NCBI GenBank assembly: GCA_021234155.1 | Contig: JAJEKV010000041.1 | Span: 11,356,689-11,420,688 of the forward strand | Length of the DNA: 64,000 nucleotides | Source of the DNA: Isoetes taiwanensis | Taxonomy: Eukaryota; Streptophyta; Lycopodiopsida; Isoetales; Isoetaceae | Reading direction: 5' to 3' | Part shown: positions 23,316 through 34,390 of the stretch, piece after piece | Position numbering within the stretch: position 1 is the first letter of the stretch | How the letters are laid out: each line of letters begins with the position of its first letter | Made by a program: the position numbers and the translations under genes | Notes under the pieces: model-generated | The model's database searches: none | What the model saw: only the letters and a program-made list of their open reading frames with translations | What the model was told of the DNA's origin: nothing

Positions 23316-24060
23316 TTATAGGATAAGAAGTTTCAGGAAAAATTTTACGTATAAAGTGGGTTTCAAAGTAGTTTTTGCTTTTTTCTTGTCTAGCAAAATA
23401 CTCTTTAACACTACATCTATCTTCATAGTGTCCCCGTGGCTTTGCAAAAAATACGACAGGGCACTCTTTACCATAATGGCCTCTCTTATTGCATTTAAGA
23501 CAAAGCCCTGTACCAACAAATCTCTAAGAATGAGTGTCTCTCATGCAATGTGCACATGGAGGATAAGTTCTTCTTTTCCGGTCTTGAAGCCTTCAATTCA
23601 CGGAGTTGTTTGGTCACTTCAAGTAGGGCCTCAAACAACCTTGTCAACATCTATTTTGGTATTAGCAGCCGGGCTTATCCGATTCTTCGGTTGTCTTGAA
23701 TTTTTTTTGTCTTTTCGAACAAAGATAAACCGGTATGGCATCCGGACCCATATGCTCTTGTTCAAAAACGGGAAGAAAGGATCATTAGTGGCATAAACAT
23801 CATCGGCAAGGAAGAAAGCACATCAGCAATTTCAATAGCCTTGTTAAAAGCCTTGTGAATGGTAGCAAATCCCTCCTGCTTGTAAATCTTAAGCATTTTC
23901 CTGTGTACTCTCGGTCTGCCAGTCAAACCTCTTATAAAAGATGCAACAAGATGCAAGGTATGGTGAGGCACTTGATTAGTTTGACATTTGGTGAGATACA
24001 CATGAAATCTTTCTACATATTGATGAATAGTCTCACCATTTCTAATATGGAAGGTTTGTA
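23316..24060 (-). pseudogene. Gag C-terminal half of element D
   Basis: On the minus strand FHIRNGETIHQYVERFHVYL, SFIRGLTGRPRVHRKM and AFNKAIEIADVLSSLP are recognisable, followed by a damaged zinc-knuckle region. The Gag N-terminus is gone: at 24060/24061 the sequence switches to the LTR of a different element. Confidence 0.8.
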
Positions 24061-24673
24061 CCCGGTCAACATGAAGAAAAAGAAGTAAAACCATTGAAGA
24101 AGGGGGAAAAAGGTCAATGGCCCAGATTCATTTGTGCTAGTTGTTAGAATCCAAGGGCCCATATTAAGTTGTTGAGAAAAAAACAAAATTGGTTAAAAAG
24201 AAGAAGAGGACAAAAAAGAAGGGATTAATGAGGTGTAAAAAGAGAGTGTCAAGATGATGACACATGGATGGCCAAGATTTGTTAAAAAAAAAAATTATTA
24301 TAAATATCTTGAGGAGACTTGCTCTCCTCCTCTTTGGCTCACGGAATCACATGGAGGAAATGAGGGGTGTGAGGCCTCTTTCCCCATGTTGAGGACATGA
24401 GTAGCGCTCTCTTGAAGGGCTTCATTTGTATTTCCATCTTCCTTATTTGAAATAAAGTGTGGTGCACCATTCTTTCTACATTTGCTTTCAATTTTTACTT
24501 GCTCCATTCCATTCACGTTTTGCAATTTTGCCCCCTTCATATCCATATCTTTACTCACCTTTCTTTCTTGATTTCTACCCATTTGCCTTGAAATTCAGTT
24601 TGCCCATCTTCTTTCCATATCTTTCCTTTTTCCTTTTGACGTTTGCGGGAGTGTGGGGAAAACCCGGCAAACA
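24061..24673 (+). repeat. 5' LTR of a short LTR retroelement (truncated by about 20 bp)
   Basis: Apart from one base near its left edge, the sequence reads the same by eye as 26037-26649. It ends AAAACCCGGCAAACA. It lacks the first 20 bases present in the 3' LTR. A TATA-like TTATTATAAATATC is at about 24296-24309. The left edge abuts Gag of element D. Confidence 0.85.
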
Positions 24674-24676
24674 GAA

Positions 24677-24694
24677 TGGAGGTCCTACCGAGAT
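24677..24694 (+). promoter_or_regulatory. Primer-binding site, tRNA-Gln type
   Basis: TGGAGGTCCTACCGAGAT begins three bases after the LTR. It matches what is expected as the complement of the 3' end of a eukaryotic tRNA-Gln (ending CGGTAGGACCT plus CCA), as I recall that tRNA. It would prime first-strand synthesis. Confidence 0.65.
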
Positions 24695-26016
24695 CTGGTT
24701 TTTGCCTGCACCAGATCTGTTCCCCAAAAAAGCTTGGGCTGGTTTTATAATCCTATGATGGTGTTTGGCTCTTGGAAGTTGGAAGAAGGTGTTCTCTAAT
24801 ATCAGAGTTTCTTTCGAAAAGAATTGAGCAATTTTACGTTCTTTCTTCTCAGCAGTCTGGATCCCTGTGGTTTCGTTTGCAGCAGAATACTTGGTGCAGT
24901 AAAGAAGACAAGAAGCATAGTACCATTCTATTTTGAGATTTCTTGCCCGGTTACGCTTTGCCCTTTCTTTCATCCAACATTTCAAGCTTTCGTTTTGCCA
25001 TTTTCTTAAAGCTTTCCTTATGTCTTTGCCTTTTTCGTGAGACCGTTCCATCTCTCGCTTTTGAAGAATGAAGACTTACGCTCAGGCCTTGTTTCTCGCT
25101 GTAATTTTGCTCTTGTTTTCTTTTACGCCATGACCGAAAAACCGCTCTACTCCATTTGCCCCCCGAACCTTGTAATCGCTAGCTCTTAAAAAGTTGAAAT
25201 GCTTGTTCTTGTTCCATCCCAGTGCTCCAGATATGTTATTCCATCTCTGCTGGCCATAGACCTGTGGAAAAAAAAAGGGTGGGGGAGAAATGGAGGATTT
25301 GCCATAGCGAGTCAAATATTTGCTGCCATTTTCTTCTGCCGAATCCTTGTCGCCTCCTCGTTCAACCCGCAGCTAAAAAAAGAAGGGACTAAATGGGAAA
25401 GAAGGAGAAAAGAAGCAAGAATGTCATAGTTTCCACAAACATTGAGCTTAACCTCTGCCTGCGATTTCCTTGCTGCCTGTTGAGTCCGAAATCTCCTCTG
25501 GACTGCATCCAAACAGCCGAAAACCCTGTATGTTGCCCGATCTGTGTCATCGCCATAGCCTGCGAGCTCCAAAAACTTCGTGGCCCTATTTTTACCCTAG
25601 AATAATTCTTGTTCTATCTTCCAAGCACCGCTTTTTTTTTGAAATTCGACCATTGTCTTTAATTTCTGGGCCGTTATATCGATATCCTTAGCCCTTATAG
25701 CTCATCTATATATCCTGATGCACATTTTTGTTTGGGCGCAACTCTCTTACTCTCCTCCAATATTTTTATGACCATTGCCCTATTGATTTTAAGCCCTTCC
25801 TAAGGTCCATATTTTGCACATCTTATAATGTTTCTATGCCCTATCAAGAATGGGTTACCCACACGTGGAGTCAGGCCAAAGAGTAGCCCCACCGGGCGAT
25901 GTGGGTGTGTCCCCCTTGAAGGAGCGTCCTTGTTATTTACATTAATTGTTATTGAATTGTATGTGCTACATCTAAGGGCCGAGGGGACCGGCCACATTTT
26001 TTTTGTTTGGGCGAGA
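24695..26016 (+). mobile_element. Internal region of the non-autonomous LTR element
   Basis: About 1.3 kb lie between the LTRs. Both strands contain only short open frames, none with Gag, protease, RT or integrase motifs. The element is therefore TRIM/LARD-like and would depend on a partner. The bases just before the 3' LTR (GTTTGGGCGAGA) are only weakly purine-rich. Confidence 0.6.
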
Positions 26017-26649
26017 TGTTGACCGGGTTTTTGGCACCCAGTCAACATGAAGAAAAAGAAGTAAAACCATTGAAGAAGGGGGAAAAAGGTCAATGGCCCA
26101 GATTCATTTGTGCTAGTTGTTAGAATCCAAGGGCCCATATTAAGTTGTTGAGAAAAAAACAAAATTGGTTAAAAAGAAGAAGAGGACAAAAAAGAAGGGA
26201 TTAATGAGGTGTAAAAAGAGAGTGTCAAGATGATGACACATGGATGGCCAAGATTTGTTAAAAAAAAAAATTATTATAAATATCTTGAGGAGACTTGCTC
26301 TCCTCCTCTTTGGCTCACGGAATCACATGGAGGAAATGAGGGGTGTGAGGCCTCTTTCCCCATGTTGAGGACATGAGTAGCGCTCTCTTGAAGGGCTTCA
26401 TTTGTATTTCCATCTTCCTTATTTGAAATAAAGTGTGGTGCACCATTCTTTCTACATTTGCTTTCAATTTTTACTTGCTCCATTCCATTCACGTTTTGCA
26501 ATTTTGCCCCCTTCATATCCATATCTTTACTCACCTTTCTTTCTTGATTTCTACCCATTTGCCTTGAAATTCAGTTTGCCCATCTTCTTTCCATATCTTT
26601 CCTTTTTCCTTTTGACGTTTGCGGGAGTGTGGGGAAAACCCGGCAAACA
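26017..26649 (+). repeat. 3' LTR of the short LTR retroelement
   Basis: It begins TGTTGACCGGGTTTT and ends AAAACCCGGCAAACA, an imperfect terminal inverted repeat with the standard TG...CA ends, 633 bp in all. Apart from the missing 20-base edge and one base, I saw no difference from the 5' LTR. Confidence 0.85.
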
Positions 26650-26654
26650 TCTGG

Positions 26655-27235
26655 CCCCTAGTTTATCTCCACCAATCCAACTTCCGGCACTGTACGAGCT
26701 TCCGGTGATGTAATCTATCTCATTAGCCAGTACAGAGAATGTGTTAGGAGTTGGCGTCAAAGAAGCCATCAACCTGGGCCACACGACGAAGGAATGGAGT
26801 GCCTCAAGCAAGTTGTCAGCTCCCATCGAAGGAACAGTAAATCAGCTGCGTGTAACTACAACACCGACGGCGTTAGCGACATTTATGCAATCATCAGGCA
26901 CAAGAACTCCATGACAGATAGCTGCCTGCACAAAGGTTCCTTCTCCGACTAAATGGCCAGAAGAGAACATGTAAACACGCCTTGGCTCGGAAGGTATATC
27001 TCTAAAAATCTCCTCTGCGTCATTGGCAACATTCTGAACTACAGCGTCCAGACCTGCTTGATGGATGTTTTCTGGCTCGGAAGCGGTGCTCGCTTACGGT
27101 TGTTAAAAGCACGACATAGTTAGTGGCTGCCCTCATTGTCTTCACCATGATGTGTGCGCGCATCTGGCCTTCTCTTCTGTTCTTTGGTTGTTGGGATTGT
27201 TAGATCCGGCATTACCGCTATTCTGCGCCATTGTC
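26655..27235 (-). pseudogene. DUF8039-like fragment, probably transposon-derived
   Basis: Minus-strand coding in two or three frames: VYMFSSGHLVGEGTFVQAAI, then CHGVLVPDDCINVANAVGVV, a stop, then NLLEALHSFVVWPRLMASL. The spacing and the closing WP motif resemble DUF8039, a domain seen in plant proteins associated with EnSpm/CACTA transposons. A possible start MAQNSGNAGSNNPNNQ lies at about 27231. The frame is broken at least twice. No transposase or CACTA termini were found nearby, so the family call is tentative. Confidence 0.42.
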
Positions 27236-27399
27236 TCTAAACTGTAATTTGACAAATAAGTGGACAAGATTGATAAATATGCAATGTAATGACTTAGAAC
27301 AAATATCAAAAGCAGACAACATCGATAACAAAGATAATTATATAAAGAGTAGATTTGTTACCTGAGTTAAAACAAAGCAAAAGATAGCCACGAAACCAA

Positions 27400-27545
27400 T
27401 CTTTTCGCACCGCGGGTACCGGTCGCGAATAGCGCTTAATCTATAACTAATTCCCAACTTCATTCGCACCGTGGCCATGGTGCGAATAATTGTCATTCAT
27501 CAATTGAATACCAACTAAGTTCGCACCGTGCCCACGCTGCCAACC
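27400..27545. repeat. Short tandem array of palindromic TTCGCACCG units
   Basis: Three units begin near 27404, 27463 and 27520, about 58 bp apart. Two contain near-perfect palindromes; the clearest is the 26-bp one at 27462-27487, with centre GTGGCCATGG. The third is a half-site. Confidence 0.6.
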
Positions 27546-27949
27546 TAACATATTTGAAACATTATAGTTGCACATCATGGTCTATAGTTATACATTAATA
27601 TGAATTTGTTCATACAATTGATTCCCCAGTATATCTTCTACCCCCGCCTCGATCCTTGTGGATCGCCACGCCTTTAACTTGTCCCGGGCCGTGACTAGAG
27701 CTACACCATATCTGTTTCTTTTTTTTCCTGCTTCAACTTTTCTCCTCAATATTCTAGCCGGCCAGTGTCTTGTTTAGCTTTATCTTTTTCTCTAGCTTGC
27801 GATAATCCTTCTATAGAACCATTGGCACATCGTTGTAATGAGTTACCACACTAACCTCGATGTTGTGTGAACCTGAAAAAAAGCATTCTTGGCTTGCTTA
27901 TGTGACTTCTCCATTCCCCTCAAGCAGATTCCATATTCCCAAGCTCCCG

Positions 27950-29640
27950 TGCACTCTTTGGTAAAACCACAAGCCATGGTGAAGTATATGAATGTAATGT
28001 GTGACATTGCATTCTCCCATGCTTGTATAAACGACTTTGTGAATTCGCCATCGCTACTTTGAATTCATCTAACTTTCCACCCACCATTTTTTCTTCTCGC
28101 CATCAAAGTTACTGTGATCGCTTGATTCTCGCCACGCTTTTAATTTTCTTTAGTTTTGCCCTCCCACTTGAAGTACGGTCATCTTTCGCTACGGCAAAGA
28201 AGTCCTTATACCCCTCCCACTTTCCGGTTGGCAATGATCCATTCTTACGCAATTTAGTACAAGGCAGAAATCTTTTTCGCTTTCACCCCACCCATGGATG
28301 GTTTACAAGGAACCTTGCCTCCCTTCTTAGGATCTTGCAAGATTTTATAGTCACCACCATGAAGACCAAGATCGAAAGCACGTTCTCAACATCTTTCATA
28401 CACTTTTCTCTCGGCTGATTGTGGAGACTTATTCCAAGCAAAAAGAATGCTCATGTACACCATCTTATCCACTATTCTTAGAAAGGCATGGAGAGTGCAA
28501 ATATGTACTCTCTTCACAGAATTGCAAGTACGGGATCAAAGTTTTGTCCTCCTTTTCTCACGCGTTGGTTCAAAGCATCCGGTCACATTCGAGAGTACTC
28601 ATTCCCTTCCCTTATCATCTACCCTAGCATACAAACAAGAAGGACATGCGTGGGTAGTCTTACGAGAACCATGTTTCATGTTATACATGCACTTGATGGT
28701 CTTTAGATCAGCAGACCAAATGCCATTCAACCTCAGAATCTCCGTGAGCCGTGAACACGAAGCTTCTCTCGACTCCATGAGCAAAGAATAATAGTAGGAA
28801 TAGGTGTTCATTGAAAGACCCACCGAAGAACACCATGATTTTCTTCCCATTTGAAATATCTTTATCCACCAAATATGGTCCTCGATTGAACGTAGAACTT
28901 CCCCTTCCTCATTATCGAATTTGACAACTACGTTCATTAATGTCAAAGAAACCCTCTCATACTTCTCACCTTTGATCGGTTCCATCCCATCCAACTTTAT
29001 AGCAATTTGAGTTTCCCTCCACATTCTTCCACTTTCATATCATAGAAGCGAACAATGTAAGAAGCATTTTAGAGAGATCCATCCAACAATTAACCCTGTT
29101 GCTTGATACCATCCCGCAAACATCTAAAGAGAGCAATGTAAGCTTGTCGATCGATACCCACATTGTCACATAGTTCTTGCATGCTATCAAGACTTTGATT
29201 CTTTCCCAATTCAAGAAGCACTGTTCAACAAATGCCTTTTCTTAAATGGTTAGCTCCGAAGCTTCAACATATCTATAACATCATCTTTAATTACAAGCTT
29301 TTTTTCAACAAACTAGCCATATTACAAGGTTTTTTCTTCTTCTTTTCAGCCATAGTAGGATCCATCGAGTTTTTTAATAGCGTGGATTCTTCTTCTAGAG
29401 CCCCACCACTAGGAGCAAGTATACTTAGGGCTTTCAGTTCTTTTTTCCTCTCCCTCATGCCCAGTGGTGTCATTTTCAGTCTTTTTAACTTCCTCTCCAG
29501 TTTGTCATTGTCCTCGTGAGCATCTCTTCAATCCTTGTTTAAGTGACTCCACCTCCATAAGCAACCTTTGATTGGAAGCTTGCGGTTCTTACGTATTCTT
29601 AGACCTGTTGGTTAAGAAATAGTTACACCTGTTGGAGGTA
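27950..29640 (-). pseudogene. Unrecognised decayed protein-coding remnant
   Basis: A coherent minus-strand protein can be followed across several frame changes. First comes a coiled-coil-like segment (NQRLLMEVESLKQGLKR, then NDKLERKLKRLKM) around 29580-29460. Next come GKNQSLDSMQELCDN and VGIDRQAYIALFRCLRDGIK near 29200-29110. The longest open part, 29024-28599, includes EDHIWWIKIFQMGRKSW, ILRLNGIWSADLKTIKCMYN and KTTHACPSCLYARVDDKGRE. Weaker coding continues to about 27950. I do not recognise the family. A DNA-transposon-associated protein is possible, given the neighbour at 26655-27235, but no catalytic motif supports it. Confidence 0.4.
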
Positions 29641-30470
29641 ATTACAATTAAGCTACCGTATTGCAATGCACTCCACACAATTGATTGTACATTGTTCTCA
29701 AATGCACATCAGAATTACTTGAAATATTATTGCAATAGCCAAGGCATCTTTGATTACCCTTACGGGCAAAATGAATAAGCCCCAGATGGAGAATGAAATT
29801 CGGGATGTCTTACGGTGATCGGATCGATGGGATCTGATTCCCCCAGCCCAGAGATCAATATTCATTGCACCGGAAGCTCGAAGAGCATTCTCATCGAATT
29901 GTTCCTTCCGATTATATTGATTTTTGTCCGCAAGCGGTTCTTGGGCACCTCCACCCGGAATTGGCCTTTCGGCCAGTATTCAAAAAGAATTACTCATTGT
30001 CATTGCCCGAAATTAATAGAAACGATTACCTCTCGCCATAGATCGAATTCGAGTCGCGTGATCGCTTCAGAGCTCCACAGCCCGGCGACCAAATTGATGC
30101 AATTCTTCGCCAAAATACGAAGGAAAAACTAGAGAATTCCTTCTGATTTGGGCGAGGATTGACATCAAAACTAAATTCTCAAATGCCCTTCAAAGCTTTG
30201 GCCCAATTGAGGCATTCTTGAGGGTGTCCCGCGAAGCTACTCCTTGTAGCTTCAGGTTGTGGGAAGGTGGGGGAGGAGGGATTTAGGCGTAATGAGTAAA
30301 ACAACAAGTAATAATAACGTTTACTGTGTTTGGTTGCTCCTGGTCGAGGTTCTGGGTTGAGGTTAAGGTGGGGCTTTTGCCCATACCTGCAGGTTCGGGT
30401 ACCAACTAAAATCCAAATTTGGGAAGGGCTTACAAGGGCGTTAATAGACTCCACCAAACCTCTAATGAGC
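29641..30470. other. No recognised feature
   Basis: The sequence is less AT-rich than its surroundings between about 29815 and 30130, with a 105-codon plus-strand open frame that shows no domain I know. Both strands were read. I see no gene that I can support. Confidence 0.3.
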
Positions 30471-31550
30471 TAATGTGATTATTTTTTATCTTGAATCTAT
30501 GTTTTTTTTTATAACAACCTATTCAATTGTTTTAGAGATATATAGTCTATGGTTTCGGGAATTGTTATTTTTACATCCATATCAAATCCCCCTGGAACCC
30601 CCTGTTATGCTACATATTCTAAACGAGATGCACCCTAGACTACCACATACAGTCGTCGGATTCGTCGATCCTACGACCCAGATCGTATGTTGAGGCCTCT
30701 GGGCACCTCTCATTTCGCTTATAGATGCATCCTAGACTACCACAGTCGTCGGATTCGTCGATCCTACACCTCATTTATGATTGGAGGCACCTATGATTTT
30801 GAAGTATGAAATACGATTTCACCCAGCTCACTGGATCGTATGAAATACGATTTCACCCAGCACCCAATGAGCTAATGTGATTATTTTTTATCTTGAATCT
30901 ATGTTTTTTTTTATAACAACCTATTCAATTGTTTTAGAGATATATAGTCTATGGTTTCGGGAATTGTTATTTTTACATCCATATCAAATTCCCCTGGAAC
31001 CCCCTGTTATACTACATATTCTAAACGAGATGCACCCTAGACTACCACATACAGTCGTCGGATTCGTCGATCCTACGACCCAGATCGTATGTTGAGGCCT
31101 CTGGGCGCCTCTCATTTCGCTTATAGATGCACCCTAGACTACCACAGTCGTCGGATTCGTCGATCCTACGAGCCAGATCGTATGCTGGGGCCTCTGGGCA
31201 CCTCATTTATGATTGGAGGCACCTATGATTTTGAAGTATGAAATACGATTTCACCTAAGGTTTTGAGGTAATATCGAACCTCTATACGTAGAATATGAAA
31301 TACGAGGGTTCGAACCTCTACCAAAAGAACTCAATGTCCTAATAAGAGTACTTTAATCAATGCACCCAATGAGCTAATGTGATTATTTTTTATCTTGAAT
31401 CTATGTTTTTTTTTTTATAACAACCTATTCAATTGTTTTAGTGATATATAGTCTATGGTTTCGGGAATTGTTATTTTTACATCCATATCAAATCCCCCTG
31501 GAACCCCCTGTTATTTTGCTACATATGGCTCTTGAATCTTTTTAAGAGGA
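30471..31550. repeat. Tandem 400-500-bp units, three copies
   Basis: Units starting GCTAATGTGATTATTTTTTA recur at 30471, 30871 and 31372. Each contains GTCGGATTCGTCGATCCTAC once or twice. In the later units GGGTTCGAACCTC matches the pol III box B consensus, so a tRNA-related SINE-like origin is possible but unproven. Copy 2 holds the equivalent array at 48333-49280. Confidence 0.8.
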
Positions 31551-32532
31551 TGTGGGCATACGTACAATATTAATGTAGGCAACTATGAAATTGTGGGTCT
31601 ATGCATATTACCTTGGTTAATTCAAGAGGAGGCAAAGAGAGCAATGGGAGAAGGATTGTGATATGATTCAAAATACAATATTGGGACAACAATTAGATAC
31701 TTTTAGAATATTGATAAGTCACATATTCCAGCAAAAGTGATGCATCCCTTGTCAATTCTATGTGTTAGAAAATTGGAAGCATTCTTGTATGAGATTGTCA
31801 AATACTTCATGAGATGATCATATGAGGTTGTTGAATACTTCACGACATGATCCAAAAGGTTGCGAATCACTGTAAAACTATCTTATTATATTGGCCATGC
31901 ATCCATGCAAGCTACTGGAGCCAATTCAGGCAACTAATATAAGTTTGTTGGTGAGTTTTATACTTGAAATTTGACGATTTATTGAAGGACGTCTTAATAG
32001 CTTAAACATTTATCCCGGTTGGCTTATCTAAATCCTCATTGTGTTCATCTCATCAAAGTTGGCTGGCTTCGTGTAGGCAATTCATTCTAGAATTCAGATT
32101 TTCCGAGCAAAAATACTGTGAATATGACAATAATGGATACATGACCATGAACACTTACATGACCATCCAATGTAATCCGCAGTCTATTTGGCAGAGAACC
32201 TCGCTCAATAAGGGCCATTAAAAATTGGATTAGAAAAAATGATATAGCACGGGGCGCAGTTCCAAGAATAGGGTGATTTCTTTGGAGACTTTTGGTTGGA
32301 AAGATATGTCAATTCATTAGACGGCGATGGTGTCATTTTATTTTGTTGCCTGGAGCACTGCGCTAAAGTCCAACAGTTTTTCTCTGATAGTCCATCACAA
32401 ACAGAGACTCATCTTGTTCTCGAATTCAACCGCAACATCATTTTAGATTGCAAAGTTCGAAACAAAACAAGAAAAAGAATAACGAAACACTCAATTATAT
32501 ATTGGAAACAACATATGCAACAATATTCTAAC
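31551..32532. other. Non-coding sequence within duplication copy 1
   Basis: Collinear with 49290-50310 in copy 2. Only short unrelated open frames are present. I see no gene. Confidence 0.4.
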
Positions 32533-32690
32533 ATGCTCCCCAGGCGGAATACTTAACATGTTAGCTGCGGCACTGCATGGGTTGATACACACATCACCTA
32601 ATATCCATCTTTTATAGCTAGGACTACTGGGGTATCTAATCCCATTCGCTCCCCTAACTTTTGCCACAATCTCATAAGGTACACAAACTT
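32533..32690 (-). pseudogene. Plastid 16S rRNA fragment (NUPT), copy 1
   Basis: The minus strand contains GGGAGCGAATGGGATTAGAT, then ACCCCAGTAGTCCTAGC, GATGGATATTAGG, and GCTAACATGTTAAGTATTCC running into GCCTGGGGAG. This is the 790-to-880 region of plastid 16S rRNA. Most mismatches to the plastid consensus are C-to-T or G-to-A, as expected for decay of methylated plastid DNA in the nucleus. The plant mitochondrial 18S sequence is different here. The overlapping 75-codon open frame is meaningless. Confidence 0.85.
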
Positions 32691-32931
32691 GGGCTATATG
32701 TGTGTGTTTAACTCTCATCGCAATATTTCTTTCAATGGAGGGGGTGGAGGGGTTTTGAGGAGGAAATAATTATGACAAAGGAGGATGCGTAGGATACCCA
32801 ATTTGTATAATGTAGGAGATGCATATGCGATCAAATAAAAACGAAGGTCACATCCCATTTTATTGCATCGTCTTTTGAAGAAACCAATGTGCTCTCAAAA
32901 TACAAAATGAAAGTATACATATTCAAATTAT

Positions 32932-34165
32932 TTAGTTAACAAACTTGCAATTCTTTCGGATCTCGCCCTTCTTACCAGTGAGAATATCAATGAGCCCCAT
33001 CTTCACCATGGATTTTACAAACTGGCCATTGAATGGAGAGTAACGTCTAGCATCAGCATCGACATAAGCCTTAGTAATCTTGCTATCTAGCAAGGCAACA
33101 TCAGAGGTGAAGATGCCTCTCCTCTGTTTAATTCCCACAAAATAATCATTATCAAAAGCAAACTTGGTACGGTCCATTGGCACGGTAGTTGTCGTGTCAG
33201 TAGGAGAGCACTTCTTTTTTAGGTCTTTTAAGTATTTTGGATCTAGTAAAGGATCAGAATCTCCCTTTCCAGTAAAATTGTAGAGTCGGTTTGCAATGTT
33301 ACTACAATGGGTAACTCCAATAGTGTGTCCACCTATAAAATTCAAAACAAAATAAATTAGTTTATATACTTAATAAAAAGATGGCTTATTTCTTACCTGA
33401 CAATGCAACTAAGTCTACTTGGTTAAGCCCTTTGCTTGCAAAGTTGGCAATAAGAGTGGAGAGGTTAAATATTGGACGTGGCAAATTAATCCTAGCATCT
33501 AAATCCTTGGATACCCGGCCATCCCTACGACCCATTGGAACATCCCAAGAAGGTCCGCCAATCTTAAATAAATAAATGGAAAAACCCACATTATTATTCA
33601 ACTCTCAATAGTCACTTAGTAGCATAAGAAAAAGGAGAATTTACTCACCGCAACGACTCCATCTCGTGCTGCAAGAGCAAGAATATCTGCACAAGACACA
33701 GTATGTGGACAAATCTTCTCCATCACGCCTTGATTGCGTCAATAACAAAATAACCCCAAAGGTCGATTAGGAGGGAATCTTTTTCTGCAACATTTGATCT
33801 TTGTGGAATTGAGGAGAACAGAGGCATCACATCCCTCTGACCTAAAAAGCATAAGGACTTAAATTTGACACTACAAATTTCAACTATGCAATAAGTATAT
33901 AAGCTTATAGCTTTAAAATAATAAGTACCCTAACGAAGCAATCATGAAAATGCAGCCTGAGTATCGAAGCGGCCAATGATTTATCTTTCTTAATATACTT
34001 GTTTATGATATCCTTCGCCACATACTCAGCTTGAGGACATGATTTCATGTAAAACCCAAGTTTCAAACCCTTTGATACCCATGGTGGCGAGTAAGTAGCA
34101 TATGCAGGTGCAATGATCATCATTAATAACACAACCATCATGGTTGCATTTGTTAGGTTGACCAT
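32932..34165 (-). pseudogene. Class III peroxidase gene, copy 1, exon 2 frame-broken as read
   Basis: Secretory plant haem peroxidase (H2O2-dependent oxidation of phenolics in wall or apoplast) in four exons: 33929-34165, 33649-33834, 33397-33562 and 32932-33332, the usual intron plan of the family. Exon 1 encodes a signal peptide (MVNLTNATMMVVLLMMIIAP) and the distal haem pocket RLHFHDCFVR. Exon 4 begins at the proximal His motif (GGHTIGVTHC) and ends RKNCKFVN. Splice sites read canonically, with acceptor TATAG before exon 4. Exon 2 is 186 bp instead of 189 and is shifted into a stop. The breaks lie exactly where copy 2 has CTGCTG, TCAGTGTCAG and GCTG, so they could be sequence errors and not true lesions. 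Confidence 0.85.
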
Positions 34166-34227
34166 TGCACAAACAACAACCTCAAATGGAAATGAACCTA
34201 AACCAAGAAAAAGAAAACAACAACAAA

Positions 34228-34242
34228 GGCAAATATAAGAGC
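34228..34242 (-). promoter_or_regulatory. TATA-like element upstream of peroxidase copy 1
   Basis: CTTATATTTGCC on the minus strand lies about 70 bp upstream of the ATG. It is the only TATA-like match close to the start, and the same bases occur in copy 2 near 52011-52023. Confidence 0.35.
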
Positions 34243-34390
34243 AAGCTATTTGTATTAGTTACATAAAAAAAAAAAAAATGAAATCTTCATACCAAGATTT
34301 AGAATGCGTGCAGACTACAATAATGTTGCGAGGCTTATACACTAGTAGCCCTTCTTACTTATATACTAGTCATTCTCATATAGATCATGC

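Noticed and set aside
29815-30132. 105-codon open frame in a less AT-rich stretch
   Set aside because: No domain, no homologous copy in the window, and the opposite strand is similarly free of clear signals.
30471-31550. CRISPR-like array
   Set aside because: The units are 400-500 bp tandem repeats in plant nuclear DNA, without short spacers or cas genes.
32533-32690. Mitochondrial origin of the rRNA-like fragment
   Set aside because: The GATGGATA...TTAAGTAT segment matches the plastid 16S sequence as I know it; the plant mitochondrial 18S sequence differs there.
32491-32718. 75-codon open frame conserved in both duplicates (also 50272-50499)
   Set aside because: It is a by-product of a plastid 16S rRNA fragment; the two copies are alike because the locus is duplicated, not because of coding constraint.
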